From Symbiodinium natans (lineage: Eukaryota; Sar; Dinophyceae; Suessiales; Symbiodiniaceae): a DNA stretch of 64,000 bases. Both the position numbers and the translations under genes were made by a program. Under the pieces are notes generated by a model. That model was not told the origin of the DNA and made no database searches. It saw nothing but the letters and a program-made list of their open reading frames with translations. The stretch lies in contig CAJNDS010001846.1 of the NCBI GenBank assembly GCA_905221605.1, positions 213,501-277,500 of the forward strand, in the 5' to 3' direction. Shown in pieces: positions 19,785-30,540 of this stretch. Each line of letters begins with the position of its first letter. Position 1 is the stretch's first letter.

Positions 19785-21055
19785 AGAGACATTTCAAAAT
19801 CTTCACACTTTTCAAACTTTTCAGATATTCCAGTAATTCCAAGCTTTTCAAACATTCCAGACATACCAGACTTTTCAGACATTTCAGATATTCCAGACAT
19901 TTCAGACTTTTCAGAAGTTTCAGACATTCCAGACATTTCAGACTTTTCAGACATTTCAGACTTTTCAAACTTTTCAGATATTCCAGACATTCCAAGCTTT
20001 TCAAACATTCCAGACATACCAGACTTTTCAGACATTTCAGATACTCCAGGCATTTCAGACTTTTCAGATGTTTCAGACATTTCAGACGTTTCAGACTTTT
20101 CAGATATTTCAGACATTTCAGACATGTCAATTTTTTCAGATATGTGCCTGTAAATTTTTGAGATGTTTGGAAAGGCTGGGCTGTCTAGAATGTCTGGAAC
20201 GTTTGGAAAGTCTGGAAAGTCTGAAAAACTTAACATGTCGGAAATGTTTGAAATGTCTGGAATGTCTGAAATATCTGAAAAGTTTGCAATGTCTGGAATG
20301 TCTGAAAAGTTTGGGTCTTTTGGGATCTCTGGAAAGTAGGGAATGTTGAAAGCGTCTGGAATGTCTGAAAAGTTTGGAATGTCTGAAAAGTTTGGAAATT
20401 TTGGAATGTATGGAATGTCTGAAAAGTCTGAAAAGTTTGGAACGTCTGGAACGTTCCAAACGTTTGGAATGTCTTAATGTTTTGAAAAGCTTCGAATGTT
20501 TGAAATGTCTGAAACGTCTGGAATATCTGAAACATCTGAAAAATCTGAAATGCCTGGAATATCTGAAATGTCTGAAAAGTCTGGTATGTCTGGAATGTTT
20601 GAAAAGCTTGGAATTTCTTGAATATCTGAAAAGTTTAAAAAGTCTGAAACGTCTGAAAAGTCTGAAATGTCTGGAATGTCTGAAACATCTGAAAAGTCTG
20701 AAATGTCTGAAATATCTGAAATGTCTGAAAAGTCTGGTATGTCTGGAAGGTTTGAAAAGCTTGGAATTTCTGGAATATCTGAAAAGTTCGAAAAGTCTGA
20801 AAAGTCTGAAATGTCTGAAATGTCTGAAATATCTGAAAAGTTTGAAAAGTCTAAAATGTCTGAAATGTCTGAAAAGTCTGAAATGTCTGGAATGTCTGAA
20901 ATATCTGAAAAGTCTGGAATGTCGGAAACGCTTGGAATGTCTGACAAGTTTGGAAATTCTGGAACGTCTGGAAAGTCTGGAATGTTTGAAATGTCCGAAA
21001 TGTCTGAAAAGTTGAGAATGTCTGGAACATCTGAAAGATCTGAGAGGTCTTGAAT
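19785..21055. repeat. 9-bp minisatellite arranged as two inverted arms
   Basis: The left arm (about 19785-20130) is built from TTCAGACAT-type 9-mers. The right arm (about 20165-21055) is built from the reverse complement, ATGTCTGAA. The switch point is near 20131-20165. Both arms also share a longer unit of about 153 bases. Nine is a multiple of three and the unit has no stop in several frames, so long spurious ORFs appear on both strands (Met-Ser-Glu, Cys-Leu-Lys, Ser-Asp-Ile repeats). Confidence 0.95.
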
Positions 21056-21177
21056 ATACACAGTGTCTGGAAGGGTTGGTATGCTAAGAATATATTCAAA
21101 ACGAGCTAACATGATAAATGTTTAAAGTAATTTATGTTGTTAAACGAAAGCCTGGTGGATCACAGAAGGCCCTGTTG

Positions 21178-21296
21178 CCATATATGTATATATATGTGTA
21201 TATATATATATACACATAATCTATGTATATGTATATATATATATGTATATGTATATATATATGTGATATTTGTGTACATATATATATATACGTGTA
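21178..21296. repeat. TATG/TATA microsatellite
   Basis: Alternating TATATG, TATACA and TGTATA words. No gene is present. Confidence 0.9.
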
Positions 21297-21463
21297 TTCC
21301 ATGGAGCACGCGAAGAATGCCGTGAGAACAATATTATTGGCAAAAATCTTCTACACGAACTCACCCTCTTCTCCCAAGAACAAAGAATAACAGCTCAACA
21401 CCATAGGTCTGGAAACCTAGTATAGAATATTTTTTAGTTTTACGTGCACATGCAAAAGAAAAT

Positions 21464-21499
21464 GCAGCAACGAACGGAACGCTGTCCGTTCGTTGCTGC
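21464..21499. other. Perfect 15-bp hairpin with 6-base loop
   Basis: GCAGCAACGAACGGA at 21464-21478 is the exact reverse complement of TCCGTTCGTTGCTGC at 21485-21499. The loop is ACGCTG. Neither arm is part of a simple repeat, so a 15/15 match at this spacing is not expected by chance. Confidence 0.95.
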
Positions 21500-21544
21500 C
21501 ACTCCCGGCCCTTCAAATGGGGAGATTTGTGAGAGGATTGTTAT

Positions 21545-21612
21545 TAGTCGTAGTAGTAGTAGTAGTAGTAGTAGTAGTACTACTACTACTACTACTACCA
21601 CCACCAGTACTA
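21545..21612. repeat. (TAG)n-(TAC)n trinucleotide palindrome
   Basis: About ten GTA/TAG units run directly into about seven TAC/ACT units, so the tract is self-complementary about its centre near 21577. It lies 45 bases from the 21464 hairpin. Confidence 0.93.
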
Positions 21613-22323
21613 GCACTACTACCGCTACTAAACTACCAATGCTACCAACACTACCACGACTACGGTGAGACAAGCGCCCAGCGCCGGTTTGACCGGTCTT
21701 TGGGGCTCCGCCAAAGGCACGTATGGCCAATTGGCGTCGGTGGTGAGACGGCCCAGTTGACAAGGTGGCAAAGGCTCACGTTGTCCGTCTCCACCAGGAC
21801 CACCTGGAGACCAAGGACGCGTGTCCATGCCCTCCATGCAGCGCCGTGTCAGCTCAACAGATCATCAATGTTCGCAGCCTGTGCTCGTTCAGGTCAGAAA
21901 GAACAAAATAAAAGGATCCAACTCGGTCCGAAACTGTCCTTCAAAAACTCTGTGTCCAAACGATATTGGGACCTAAACCCTTTGTAATTTCTGTAAACTC
22001 TACACCGCAAAGAATCTTAACATGTTGCTAAGTAACAAAAAAGGCACTACTTTTCTAGAACAAGCATGATTTGCCGAGACGGGGCACTATTTGCCCGGAA
22101 AAAACACTTTTTGCCTAGGGAAACTTGCGACGTTCGGAGATGTTGGACTGAAGAGTTTGCGGTTGGCTACTGGGGGATGGGTGTTTTAGGGACCGTACAA
22201 CACTTTGAAGGCCTCAGGGGGTGAAACAGAATACTGAAAACCCAAATCGACAAGTCAAAGCAGACAAGCCCAAGAAATAAAACCAAAAACGAAAAAAGAA
22301 ACAAACACCACCTTCCGGGTCTT
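21613..22323. other. Unique intergenic stretch
   Basis: A GC-rich first part (21660-21850) has open frames on both strands but none with a recognisable motif. The rest is AT-richer, with GGCAC(T/A)ATTT-like words near 22045-22110. No gene is supported. Confidence 0.4.
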
Positions 22324-22466
22324 GGGTTTAGGGTTTAGGGTTTAGGGTTTAGGGTTTAGGGTTTAGGGTTTAGGGTTTAGGGTTTAGGGTTTAGGGTTTA
22401 GGGTTTAGGGTTTAGGGGTTAGGGGTTAGGGTTTAGGGTTTAGGGTTTAGGGTTTAGGGTTTAGGG
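22324..22466. repeat. TTTAGGG array
   Basis: About 20 nearly perfect units in one direction. It abuts the foldback element at 22464-22575. Confidence 0.95.
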
Positions 22467-22575
22467 ACCCGGGAGTAACCTAGGAATAAAAACGGCACCC
22501 TTTTCGGTATTAAGGGGATTATAAGGGAACCCCAACCCTAAAAAAAGCAAAAAAATGGCCTACTCCCGGTCCTAG
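22464..22575. other. Foldback element between telomere repeats
   Basis: Left arm GGACCCGGGAGTAACC (22465-22480) pairs with right arm GGCCTACTCCCGGTCC (22557-22572). The core GACC(C)GGGAGTA is shared with one inserted base. The middle is AT-rich. No ORF is present. Confidence 0.7.
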
Positions 22576-22644
22576 TTTACCAACTGCTCCATTTTTGCTT
22601 GAAGAAGTCTCGGACGTGGTTCTTGCAGGTGGGGTTCTGATGTT

Positions 22645-22760
22645 TTTGTGTTGTTTGTTTGTTTGTTTTGTTTTGTTTTGTTTTGTTTTGTTTTGTTTTG
22701 TTTGTTTGTTTGTTTGTTTGTTTGTTTGTTTGTTTGTTTGTTTGTTTGTTTGTTTGTTTT
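22645..22760. repeat. (TGTTT)n/(TTTG)n microsatellite
   Basis: TTTTG pentamers pass into GTTT tetramers. The ORFs across it on both strands are simple-repeat artefacts. Confidence 0.95.
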
Positions 22761-23029
22761 GGGTTTTGGCTTTTGGCTAATGGGTTTTTACTTTTTAGGC
22801 TTCTTTTGTGAAAAACGACGAAGCTCGCAGTGCTTATCCCATGCAAGATGCCACCGCCTTTTTTCGGCAAATAAGGCGCTCGTGCCAGTTGAGCTCATGT
22901 CGAGGACTATTTAGGGTTTCGGGTTTAGGGTTTTCGGGCTTAAGGTTTAGCATCTTAAATCCTAAACCCTAATCCCTTCTGTCGTCTAGATCCGTTTTTG
23001 GGCCACCACCCAAACGACTTTCGTGCTCG

Positions 23030-23082
23030 CCCAGCGGCACCCGCTCCAAGGAAGGCGGCCAGACCCCAGAGCCTTGGGCCAG
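23030..23082 (-). CDS. Candidate exon, hydrophobic (transporter gene?)
   Basis: After the acceptor CTCTGGCCCAAG the minus strand reads LWGLAAFLGAGAAG, a membrane-helix-like segment, within an island flanked by telomere-type repeat. It follows the probable transporter exons at 24.5-25.5 kb in transcription direction and would suit a later helix of that protein. The donor is not fixed. Confidence 0.35.
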
Positions 23083-23219
23083 AGGTTTCAAAGAGAGGCT
23101 TCGGGGATTGGGGGTTTCAGGGTTTTAGGGCTACAGGGTTAGTTTAGGGTTTAATTTAGGGGGTTTGGGGTGGGTTCAGGGTCAGTGTTTGCGATTTGGA
23201 ATCATTGGGTTTTGGACAC

Positions 23220-23690
23220 AAGGTCAAGACCTAAAAACCCAACAAAACCCTCAAAACCCTCAACACCCTCCAAACCCTCAAATCCCTAAAAACCCTAAAA
23301 ACCCCCAAAACCCTAAAAACCCTAGAAACCCTAAAAACCCTAAAAACCCGAAAAACCCTAAAAACCCTAAAACCCTAAAAACCCTAACAACCCTAAAAAC
23401 CCTAAAAACCCTAAACACCCTAAAAACCCTAAAAACCCTAAAAACCCTAAAACCCCTAAAAACCCTAAAAACCCGAAAAAACCTAAAAACCCTAAAAACC
23501 CTAAAAACCCCAAAAACCCTAAAAACCCTAAAAACCCTAAAAACCCTAAAAACCCTAAAAACCCTAAAAACCCTAAAAACCCTAAGAACCCAAAAAACCC
23601 AACAAAACCCTCAAAACCCTCAACACCCTCCAAACCCTCAAAACCCTAAGAACCCTAAAAACCCTAAAAACCCTAAAAGCCCTAAACAGC
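23220..23690. repeat. AAAAACCCT array, variant of the telomere unit
   Basis: About 45 units of mostly CCTAAAAAC (9 bases), with occasional CCTAAAAC, CCCAAAAAC and CCTAACAAC variants. It keeps the CCCTAAA core with extra A. The ORFs here (Asn-Pro-Lys on the plus strand, Gly-Phe-Leu on the minus) are repeat artefacts. Confidence 0.93.
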
Positions 23691-23693
23691 AAG

Positions 23694-23774
23694 AGCTGTC
23701 TGCAGGTTCGTGAGAGCCCAAGGTCCATCTTGGCCTCCTCCAGGCGGCCCAAGCGGGTGCCGACCGCGGGCACA
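23694..23774 (-). CDS. Candidate exon (transporter gene?)
   Basis: After acceptor AACCCCGCAAG the minus strand reads GIAVPAVGTRLGRLEEAKMD and continues LGLSRTC. It lies between two telomere-type blocks, like other exon islands. Linkage to the exons at 24.5 and 25.4 kb is by position and strand only; donor choice is open. Confidence 0.4.
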
Positions 23775-23790
23775 GCAATTCCGGCTTGCG

Positions 23791-24007
23791 GGGTTTAGGG
23801 TTTAGGGTGTAGGGTGTAGGGTGTAGGGTTTAGGGTTTAGGGTTTAGGGTTTAGGGTTTAGGGTTTAGGGTTTAGGGTTTAGGGTTTAGGGTTTAGGGTT
23901 TAGGGTTTACGGTTTAGGGTTTAGGGTGTAGGGTTTAGGGTTTAGGGTTTAGGGTTTAGGGTTTAGGGCTTAGGGCTTAGGGCTTAGGGCTTAGGGTTTA
24001 GGGTTTC
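23791..24007. repeat. TTTAGGG array
   Basis: About 30 units with a few TGTAGGG, TTTACGG and CTTAGGG variants. In gene sense it forms the intron 5' of exon 23694-23774. Confidence 0.95.
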
Positions 24008-24547
24008 GGGGATTTCTCACGCGTAGTTCCCCCTTTTGGGGTCTCCTATCTAATGCGGCACCCTTATAATAAGGACCCCAAATAGGGACCTAATTTAGAG
24101 AACTGCCCGTATGCACAAGCCCAGCACAACGGCATGTCCTCATAGAGCATTTCTAAAAGCCTAAAACCTTTAACCCTAAAAACCCTAAAACCCTAAAACC
24201 CTAACACCCTACACCCCCATATACCCTAAAACCTTTAACCCCAAAACCCTAAACCCTAAAACCCTAAACCCTAGGGTGGGTGTCGAAAGCTTGTTCGGGT
24301 CGGGGGTCCACTGACACAGCGATGACACTGCCTCGGCCGTCATGGGGAGTTCGGAGAACCCAACCCAAAGACCTATCTGAACCCCTGAACCCCTCTAATC
24401 GCTGCACCCCTATATGCCCCTAAACCGTAAACCCCCAAACCCTAAACCCTAACCCTAAACCCCTAACCCTCAACCCCTAAACCCTAAACCCCTAAACCCC
24501 TAAACCCTACACCCCTATATACCCTAAACCCAGCTAGCAGCTGCCAG

Positions 24548-24603
24548 GGAGCCCCAGGTAGCGCGAGGCCTCATCGGGATCCGGGAGGGTGTCGATGGCC
24601 AAC
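24548..24603 (-). CDS. Exon of probable major-facilitator transporter
   Basis: It starts after CCCCAATGGCAG and reads LAIDTLPDPDEASRYLGL from the second base onward. Joined to exon 25438-25505 through a GC donor it completes an Ala codon and gives DLALAIDTLPDPDEASRYLG. This matches the loop motif (D-x-A-L-x-x-D-x-L-P-x-P-x-x-A-x-x-L-G) I associate with one MFS transporter group. The intron between (24604-25437) contains several TTTAGGG arrays. The exon end near 24548 (donor GCAGCTGC) is an estimate. Confidence 0.6.
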
Positions 24604-24627
24604 CTGCCATTGGGGTTCAGCGTTTAG

Positions 24628-25081
24628 GGTTTAGGGTTTAGGGTTTAGGGTTTAGGGTTTAGGGTTTAGGGTTTAGGGTTTAGGGTTTGGGGTTTTGGGT
24701 TTAGGGTTTTGGGGAGGCTCGGGGATTTTTAGGGTGGGGGCTTTAGGGTTTCAGGGTTTTGGCTTCAGGTTCTTAGTAGGGAATGGCAAAATTGGTACTC
24801 TATAGAATACCTTGGAGAGTAATAGGGGAATATGAGGTCCCTAAACCCTGATTCCCTGCTAATAAGAACAATAGGTATTGATCAGGGCTCTTTGGAAGGC
24901 TCGGGGCTTTAGGGTTTAGGGTTTAGGGTTTAGTGTTTAGGGTTTAGGGTTTAGGGTTTAGGGTGTAGGGTTTAGGGTTTCGGGTTTCGGGTTTAGGGTT
25001 TGGGGTTTAGGGTTTAGGGTTTAGGGTTTAGGGTTTAGGGTTTAGGGTTTAGGGTTTAGGGTTTAGGGTTTAGGGTTGAGG
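24628..25081. repeat. TTTAGGG arrays with unique insert (intronic)
   Basis: Arrays at 24628-24690 and 24915-25078 flank a unique AT-richer segment (24775-24895). All lie in the inferred intron between the two MFS-type exons. Confidence 0.9.
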
Positions 25082-25437
25082 ACTTCGGGGATGGGGTGCA
25101 GTTACAAGAACGGCCCAAATACAGATACAACCCTCCATTGGTGTCGTTACCCGGAATATATCCCCAGCCCATGATAGCCCCGTAAGAGCTTTTGAGGGTC
25201 CAGGATTTAAGGTCAACCCTCAGCCCTAAACCCTAAACCCCGTCCACCCCCATCGCTTAAACCCTAAGCACTTGAGCTTCGGGTCCTGCTGCAAGGGTTC
25301 CCTGAACCCTAAACCCTAAGCCCTAAACCCTTTGGAGGGTTTAGGGCAAGCTGGGTGCGCGGTTCTTGTTTTGAGGAGCTCCGGGGGTTAAGGACTTAGC
25401 GCTTCAGGCGACAGGCGGAGGACTTGAGCCCAGGCGC

Positions 25438-25505
25438 GCCAGGTCCGCGGACATGTAGCAGCCCTGGCCGAACCCGTAGATTGCGAAGAATCCCAGCAGC
25501 AAGGT
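25438..25505 (-). CDS. Exon of probable major-facilitator transporter
   Basis: 68 bases between acceptor CGAAACCCTGCAG, itself telomere-like, and GC donor CTGGC|GCGCCTGGG. It encodes TLLLGFFAIYGFGQGCYMS then ADL. The YGFGQGCYMSADLAL stretch is typical of the membrane helix leading into a cytoplasmic loop in one MFS transporter group. Phase agrees with exon 24548-24603. Other exons upstream (26.0-26.1 kb, hydrophobic AVVTTILGFVLLGL) are possible but lack a clear acceptor. Substrate cannot be inferred. Confidence 0.6.
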
Positions 25506-25740
25506 CTGCAGGGTTTCGGGTTTTGGGCGAAGTGAAGAGAGAGCCCATTGCTGAAGGGGGCAAGTGGAACACAAGATGACCCCTAAACACCTAAGAGGAG
25601 AAGAGCAAGAATATGGGTCTTAGTTTTAACTGTTCAAAAAACTTCTTGAGACCTACAAATCCCACCTGAGGCTCAGTTCCTATCACAGAAGCTGGACGTC
25701 AGGTTCGAGGGGACTTGGAGATGAAGCGCGTTGAAGTCTT

Positions 25741-25935
25741 TGGGTTTAGGGTTTAGGGTTTAGGGTTTAGGGTTTAGGGTTTAGGGTTTAGGGTTTAGGG
25801 TTTAGGGTTTAGGGTTTAGGGTTTAGGGTTTAGGGTTTCTGGTTTAGGGTTTAGGGTTTAGGGTTTAGGGTTTAGGGTTTAGGGTTTAGGGTTTAGGGTT
25901 TAGGGTTTAGGGTTTAGGGTTTAGGGTTTAGGGGG
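25741..25935. repeat. TTTAGGG array
   Basis: About 27 near-perfect units with one TCTGG variant near 25838. Confidence 0.95.
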
Positions 25936-26480
25936 TTGGTCGGATTGAAGACTTTTGGGATTCTGGGGGAGGCGTCTGAGGTGCATGGCAGGGTATGGGG
26001 TGTTTAGAGGGTGCGGTGGACTGGAGCGCGGTGCGGGAAAGACTTCTGGCACCCCCAGAAGCCCCCAAAGTCCTCCAGCCCCAGTAAAACAAATCCCAAG
26101 ATCGTGGTCACAACCGCCCTAAACCGCTAAACCCTAAGCCCCAAAACCCCTAAAACCTTAAACCCCTAAACCCGAAACCCCGAAACCCCTAAACCGGTCC
26201 TCGGATCCAGGTTTTTGTCAGGGCTTGGGGGTTCAGACTTCACGGGCCTATCTCAGGGTAGCTACATGGTCCCTTAATATCATTGGGGAACCCTGAGAAA
26301 ACTCCTTATATACCCAACGGCCCATACGAACTTCCCTTAGACCCTCAACCCCGAAACCCTAAACCCTCAGCCCTAAACCCTAAGCCATCCTCTCGAATAA
26401 AACCCTAAACCCTCAGCCCTGAACCCTAAGCCCTGTGCCCTCCTCCATAAACCCCGAAGCCCTTAAACCCTATAGTCACG
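25936..26480. other. Unique pieces with scattered CCCTAAA units
   Basis: A hydrophobic minus-strand reading near 26060-26110 may be an exon of the transporter gene but has no convincing acceptor. 26360-26470 is degenerate CCCTAAA. No gene is called. Confidence 0.4.
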
Positions 26481-26483
26481 GGC

Positions 26484-26990
26484 TTGCAGTTGGAATTTGA
26501 AAAAAAAAGCTTCAGAGTTGGAATTTGGTTTTTGATGGCTGAAAAAAGTCCCGCGTGAGGGGTTATTCTTAGTGCGAGGAGATAGAATATGGTTTTGGAC
26601 CGATTTATTGTTGGAATATTGTGTTTACTGTTGGAATATTGTTTTTTTTACTGTCTGAATAAATCATAGATTCGTTGGGAGATCTTAAGATAAAAACTAA
26701 ATCATTTGGGTGAGCATAAATCCGTTGGGGTATCTGTGGTATCGGAAGCTCAGACAATTTTTTTTCGCAGCAAAGGAAGATATCGACTGTCGTCAGCTCT
26801 GGCTCACTCGCATATATACATGGCTTCGGCCTTCGGCCATTCCCTTCCCACACACGCAAAGGCAATGCAATAGCAAGCACTTGTAAAGGTCAGAACGGAC
26901 GAGAGAAGCCTTAGCCCTGGCAAGGCCATCACATGGAATATTCGCTGCCCACTGACAGGGACCCCATTTCCCACGGCGGATGAACTCGAG
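26484..26990. other. Start of the GGAATA-word zone
   Basis: GTTGGAAT(T/A)TT occurs near 26490, 26515, 26610 and 26628, and ATCACATGGAATATTCGCTG at 26929-26948. No supported gene is present. The segment 26929-26985 recurs at 34322-34378. Confidence 0.6.
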
Positions 26991-27540
26991 AGGAGCCTGA
27001 GCACTCGATCGGCCTGAGCCGCAAGGCTACTACTATTGGTGCTGCTACCCACCGGCATACACATGTTTTGGGCTTAGGGTTTATATAGGGTCTAGGATGT
27101 AGGGCTTATATATATATATAAGGTTTATATAGGCTTCAGGGTATACTATATAAGGTTAATAAGGGTTCAGGGTTTGGCACTGGCACAACGACAGGGCGGG
27201 TGTCCTTGCCACCAAGTCCATCGCGGTTGCTCGTCGAGGCCTGCCCGGAACATTGTCAATGGATCTCTTGAATGGCTTTATTTGACCGTTACGCTGTCTC
27301 GCTGACGCCCCGATCCAGTGCCTCTGTAGCCAGCCAAGAGGTGTGAGAGACTGTCCGCGCGGGTCTTGGCCTCACCACCAACATCCAACAACTTGACCAA
27401 CTTCTGAGGTTTCAGCACCATCAGCCCGCCTAGCTTCCAGCGGCAACAGACGCATGGAATAATCATTCTCTCTTAACAACTTTGGAGGCGCAGGCCATGG
27501 CCGCCACTATTTATGAGCAGGACCACACACTCACGCTGAG

Positions 27541-27657
27541 ACTCCAGGCATCCTTAAGTAGATAGAATATTTGAAAATCCGAGAAAAAAAACAAACCCCC
27601 TTTCCAAAACGATAGATAGAATATCGAAACCCCCAAAACGTTAGATAGAATATTGGC
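27541..27657. repeat. Dispersed repeat copy (A), cut by the gap
   Basis: The order of words GGCATCCTTA, TAGAATATTTGAAAA, CCCCCTTTCCAAAACGA, AGAATATCGAAACCCCCAAAA and AGAATATTGGC is repeated in copy B at about 32856-33060. Copy A runs straight into the N gap. Confidence 0.85.
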
Positions 27658-27757
27658 NNNNNNNNNNNNNNNNNNNNNNNNNNNNNNNNNNNNNNNNNNN
27701 NNNNNNNNNNNNNNNNNNNNNNNNNNNNNNNNNNNNNNNNNNNNNNNNNNNNNNNNN
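27658..27757. other. Assembly gap (100 N)
   Basis: Exactly 100 N, the usual placeholder for a gap of unknown length. It sits between a dispersed repeat and a long pyrimidine microsatellite. Confidence 0.99.
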
Positions 27758-28415
27758 TCCTCTCCTCCTACTCTCCTCCTCCTCTCCCTCTCCTCTCCTC
27801 CTCTCCTCCTCCTCTCCTCCTCTCCTCTTCCTCTCCTCCTACTCTCCTCCTCCTCCTCCTCCCCTCTCCTCCTCTCCTCCTCTCCTCCTCTCCTCCTCTC
27901 CTCCTCTCCTCCTCTCCTCCTCTCCTCCTCTCCTCCTCTCCGCCTCTCCTCCTCTCCTCCTCTCCTCCTCCTCCTCTCGCCCCTCCTCTCCCCTCTCCTC
28001 CTCTCCTCCTCTCCTCCTCTCCTCCTCTCCTCCTCTCCTCCTCGTCCTCTCTCATCCTCTCCTCCTCTCCTCCTCTCCCTCCGCCGCCTCCTCTCCTCCT
28101 CTCCTCCTCGCCTCCTCTCCTCCTCTCCTCCTTCCCCCCCTTTTTCCCCCATCCCCCCCTCTCCTCCTCTCCCCTCTCCTCTTCCTCGTCCTCTCTTCCT
28201 CCTCTCTCCTCTCCTCCTCTCCTCCTCTCCTCCTCTCCTCCTCTCTCTCCTCTCCTCTCTTTCTCCTCTCCTCCTTTCTTTCTCCTCTCCTCCTTCTTTC
28301 TCCTCTCCTCCAATCCTCTTCTCCTCCTCTCCTCCTCTTTCTCCTTCCTCCTCCTTCTCTCCTCCTCTCCTCTTCCTCTCCTCCTCTCCTCCCTCACATC
28401 CTCCTCTCCTCCTCA
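27758..28415. repeat. CCTCCTCT pyrimidine microsatellite
   Basis: About 650 bases of almost pure C and T built from CTCCTCCT and CTCCTCTC words, with a few CGC or ATCC interruptions. Long ORFs on both strands (Ser/Leu/Pro; Glu/Arg/Gly) are artefacts. Mirror-symmetric purine-pyrimidine DNA like this can form triplex structures and often breaks assemblies, consistent with the adjoining gap. Confidence 0.97.
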
Positions 28416-28559
28416 AACTACAGCCTGTTGCAGCTTGGTTGCGCGAACCCCACAGACAGATTCCCGAACTAAATCCCTGCAGACCCTCGTAGAGCCCCCA
28501 TACATACACTGTAGCCCATCTGCTGCTTGACACAGGAAGACGATGAAAACACATCCATG

Positions 28560-30540
28560 TATATACTATATTTATGTGTTGCAAGGGCCTCTACCGCCGA
28601 TGCAGCACATGGCTCCGACGCCCGTGCAAGGGTCATTTCTGCGGCCTGGCCACAAGGACCACACAACACCACCCAGTCAGGGTCCTCCATCTCCTGCACG
28701 GAAAGCACGAACTATGGGATGGGAAGACGATGAAAACACACCCAGGGCCTCTACCGCCGATGCAGCAGATGGCTCCGACGCCCGTGCAAGGGTCACTTCT
28801 GCGGCCTGGCCACAAGGACCACACAACACCACCCAGTCAGGGTCCTGGGCCTGAGCTTTGTGGCGCCTGCGTCTGCTCCCCAGTCTTGTCCTGGTCTCCT
28901 GCCACGAGAAGCTCACATGGAATAACGCAGAATGTGAACATGCTCTGCATGGAAGGCAGGGAAAGGAGACCTCCTTCCCTGGCTCTTTACCTTCCTCCAT
29001 CTCCTGCACGGAAAGGACGAAACTATGGGATGGGAAGACGAGGAACACACATCCATGTGTATATATATATATATATACTGTATATATGTGTTGCCTCTAC
29101 CGCCGATGCCGCAGATGGCTCCGACGCCCGTGCAAGGGTCACTTCTGCGGCTTTGTGGCGCCTGCGGCGTCGGATGGGGCGTTTGCTCCCCAATCTTGTC
29201 CTGGGCTTCCATCTCCTGCCACGAGAAGCTCACATGGAATAACGCAGAATGTGAACGTGCTTGCGTGGAAGGCAGGAAAAGAAGGGAGACCTCCTTCCCT
29301 GGCTCTTTACCTTCCTCCATCTCCTGCACGGAAACCACGAAACTATGGGATGGGAAGACGAGGAACACACATCCATGTACTGTACGTATGTGTTGCAAGG
29401 CCCTCTACCTCCGACGCAGAAGAGGGCGCCGACGCCGGTCACTTCTGCGGCCTGGCTAGAAGGACCACACCGAACACCACCCAGTCTGGGTCCTGGGCCT
29501 GAGCTTTGTGGCGCCTGCGGCATCGGATGGGGCGTCTGCTCCCCAATCTTGTCCTGGGCTTCCATCTCCTGCCACGAGAAGCTCACATGGAATAACGCAG
29601 AATGTGAACATGCTTGCGTGGAAGGCAGGAAAGGAAGGGAGACCTCCTTCCCTGGCTCGTTACCTTCCTCCATCTCCTGCACGGAAACCACGAAACTATG
29701 GGATGGGAAGACGATGAACACACATTACTGTATATATGTGTTGCAAGGGCCTCTACCGCCGACGCAGCAGATGGCTCCGACGCCCGTGCTCCTGCCACGA
29801 GAAGCTCACATGGAATAACGCAGAATGCGAACATGCTTGCATGGAAGGCAGGAAAGGAGGGGAGGCCTCCTTCCCTGGCTCTTTACCTTCCTCCATCCCC
29901 TGCACGGAAAGCACGAAACTATGGGATGGGAAGACGAGGAACACACATCCATGTCTGTATGTATGTGTTGCAAGGGCCTCTACCTCCGACGCAGAAGAGG
30001 GCGCCGACGCCGGTCACTTCTGCGGCCTGGCTAGAAGGACCACACCGAACACCGCCCAGTCTGGGTCCTGGGCCTGAGCTTGTGGCGCCTGCGGCATCGG
30101 ATGGGGCGTCTGCTCCCCAATCTTGTCCTGGGCTTCCATCTCCTGCCACGAGAAGCTCACACGGAATAACGCAGAATGTGAACATGCTTGCGTGGAAGGC
30201 AGGAAAGGCAGGGAGACCTCCTTCCCTGGCTCGTTACCTTCCTCCATCTCCTGCACGGAAACCACGAAACTATGGGATGGGAAGACGATGAACACACATT
30301 ACTGTATATATGTGTTGCAAGGGCCTCTACCGCCCATGCAGCAGATGGCTCCGACGCCCGCGCTCCTGCCACGAGAAGCTCACATGGAATAACGCAGAAT
30401 GCGAACATGCTTGCATGGAAGGCAGGAAAGGAGGGGAGGCCTCCTTCCCTGGCTCTTTACCTTCCTACATCTCCTGCACGGAAACCACGAAACTATGGGA
30501 TGGGAAGACGAGGAACACACATCCATGTATATATATATAT
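28560..30540. repeat. Tandem array with 574-bp higher-order unit
   Basis: GCTCACATGGAATAACGCAG (one copy with ACACGG) starts at 28911, 29228, 29581, 29804, 30155 and 30378. The last four alternate 223 and 351, so a 574-base unit is duplicated. Other shared words are CTCCATCTCCTGCACGGAAA, CTATGGGATGGGAAGACGA and GATGGCTCCGACGCC. Many overlapping ORFs on both strands derive from this array; I annotate none. Diverged copies continue to about 31620. Confidence 0.9.

Noticed and set aside
19739-21112. Several ORFs of 80-210 codons rich in Ser, Glu, Lys, Cys or Leu on both strands
   Set aside because: All are readings of a 9-bp repeat; open frames exist in most phases on both strands.
23165-23713. 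182-codon Asn-Pro-Lys ORF
   Set aside because: Reading of the AAAAACCCT array.
27511-28584. Long Arg/Glu/Gly ORF (minus) and Ser/Leu/Pro ORF (plus)
   Set aside because: Readings of a pyrimidine microsatellite; both also run through the N gap.
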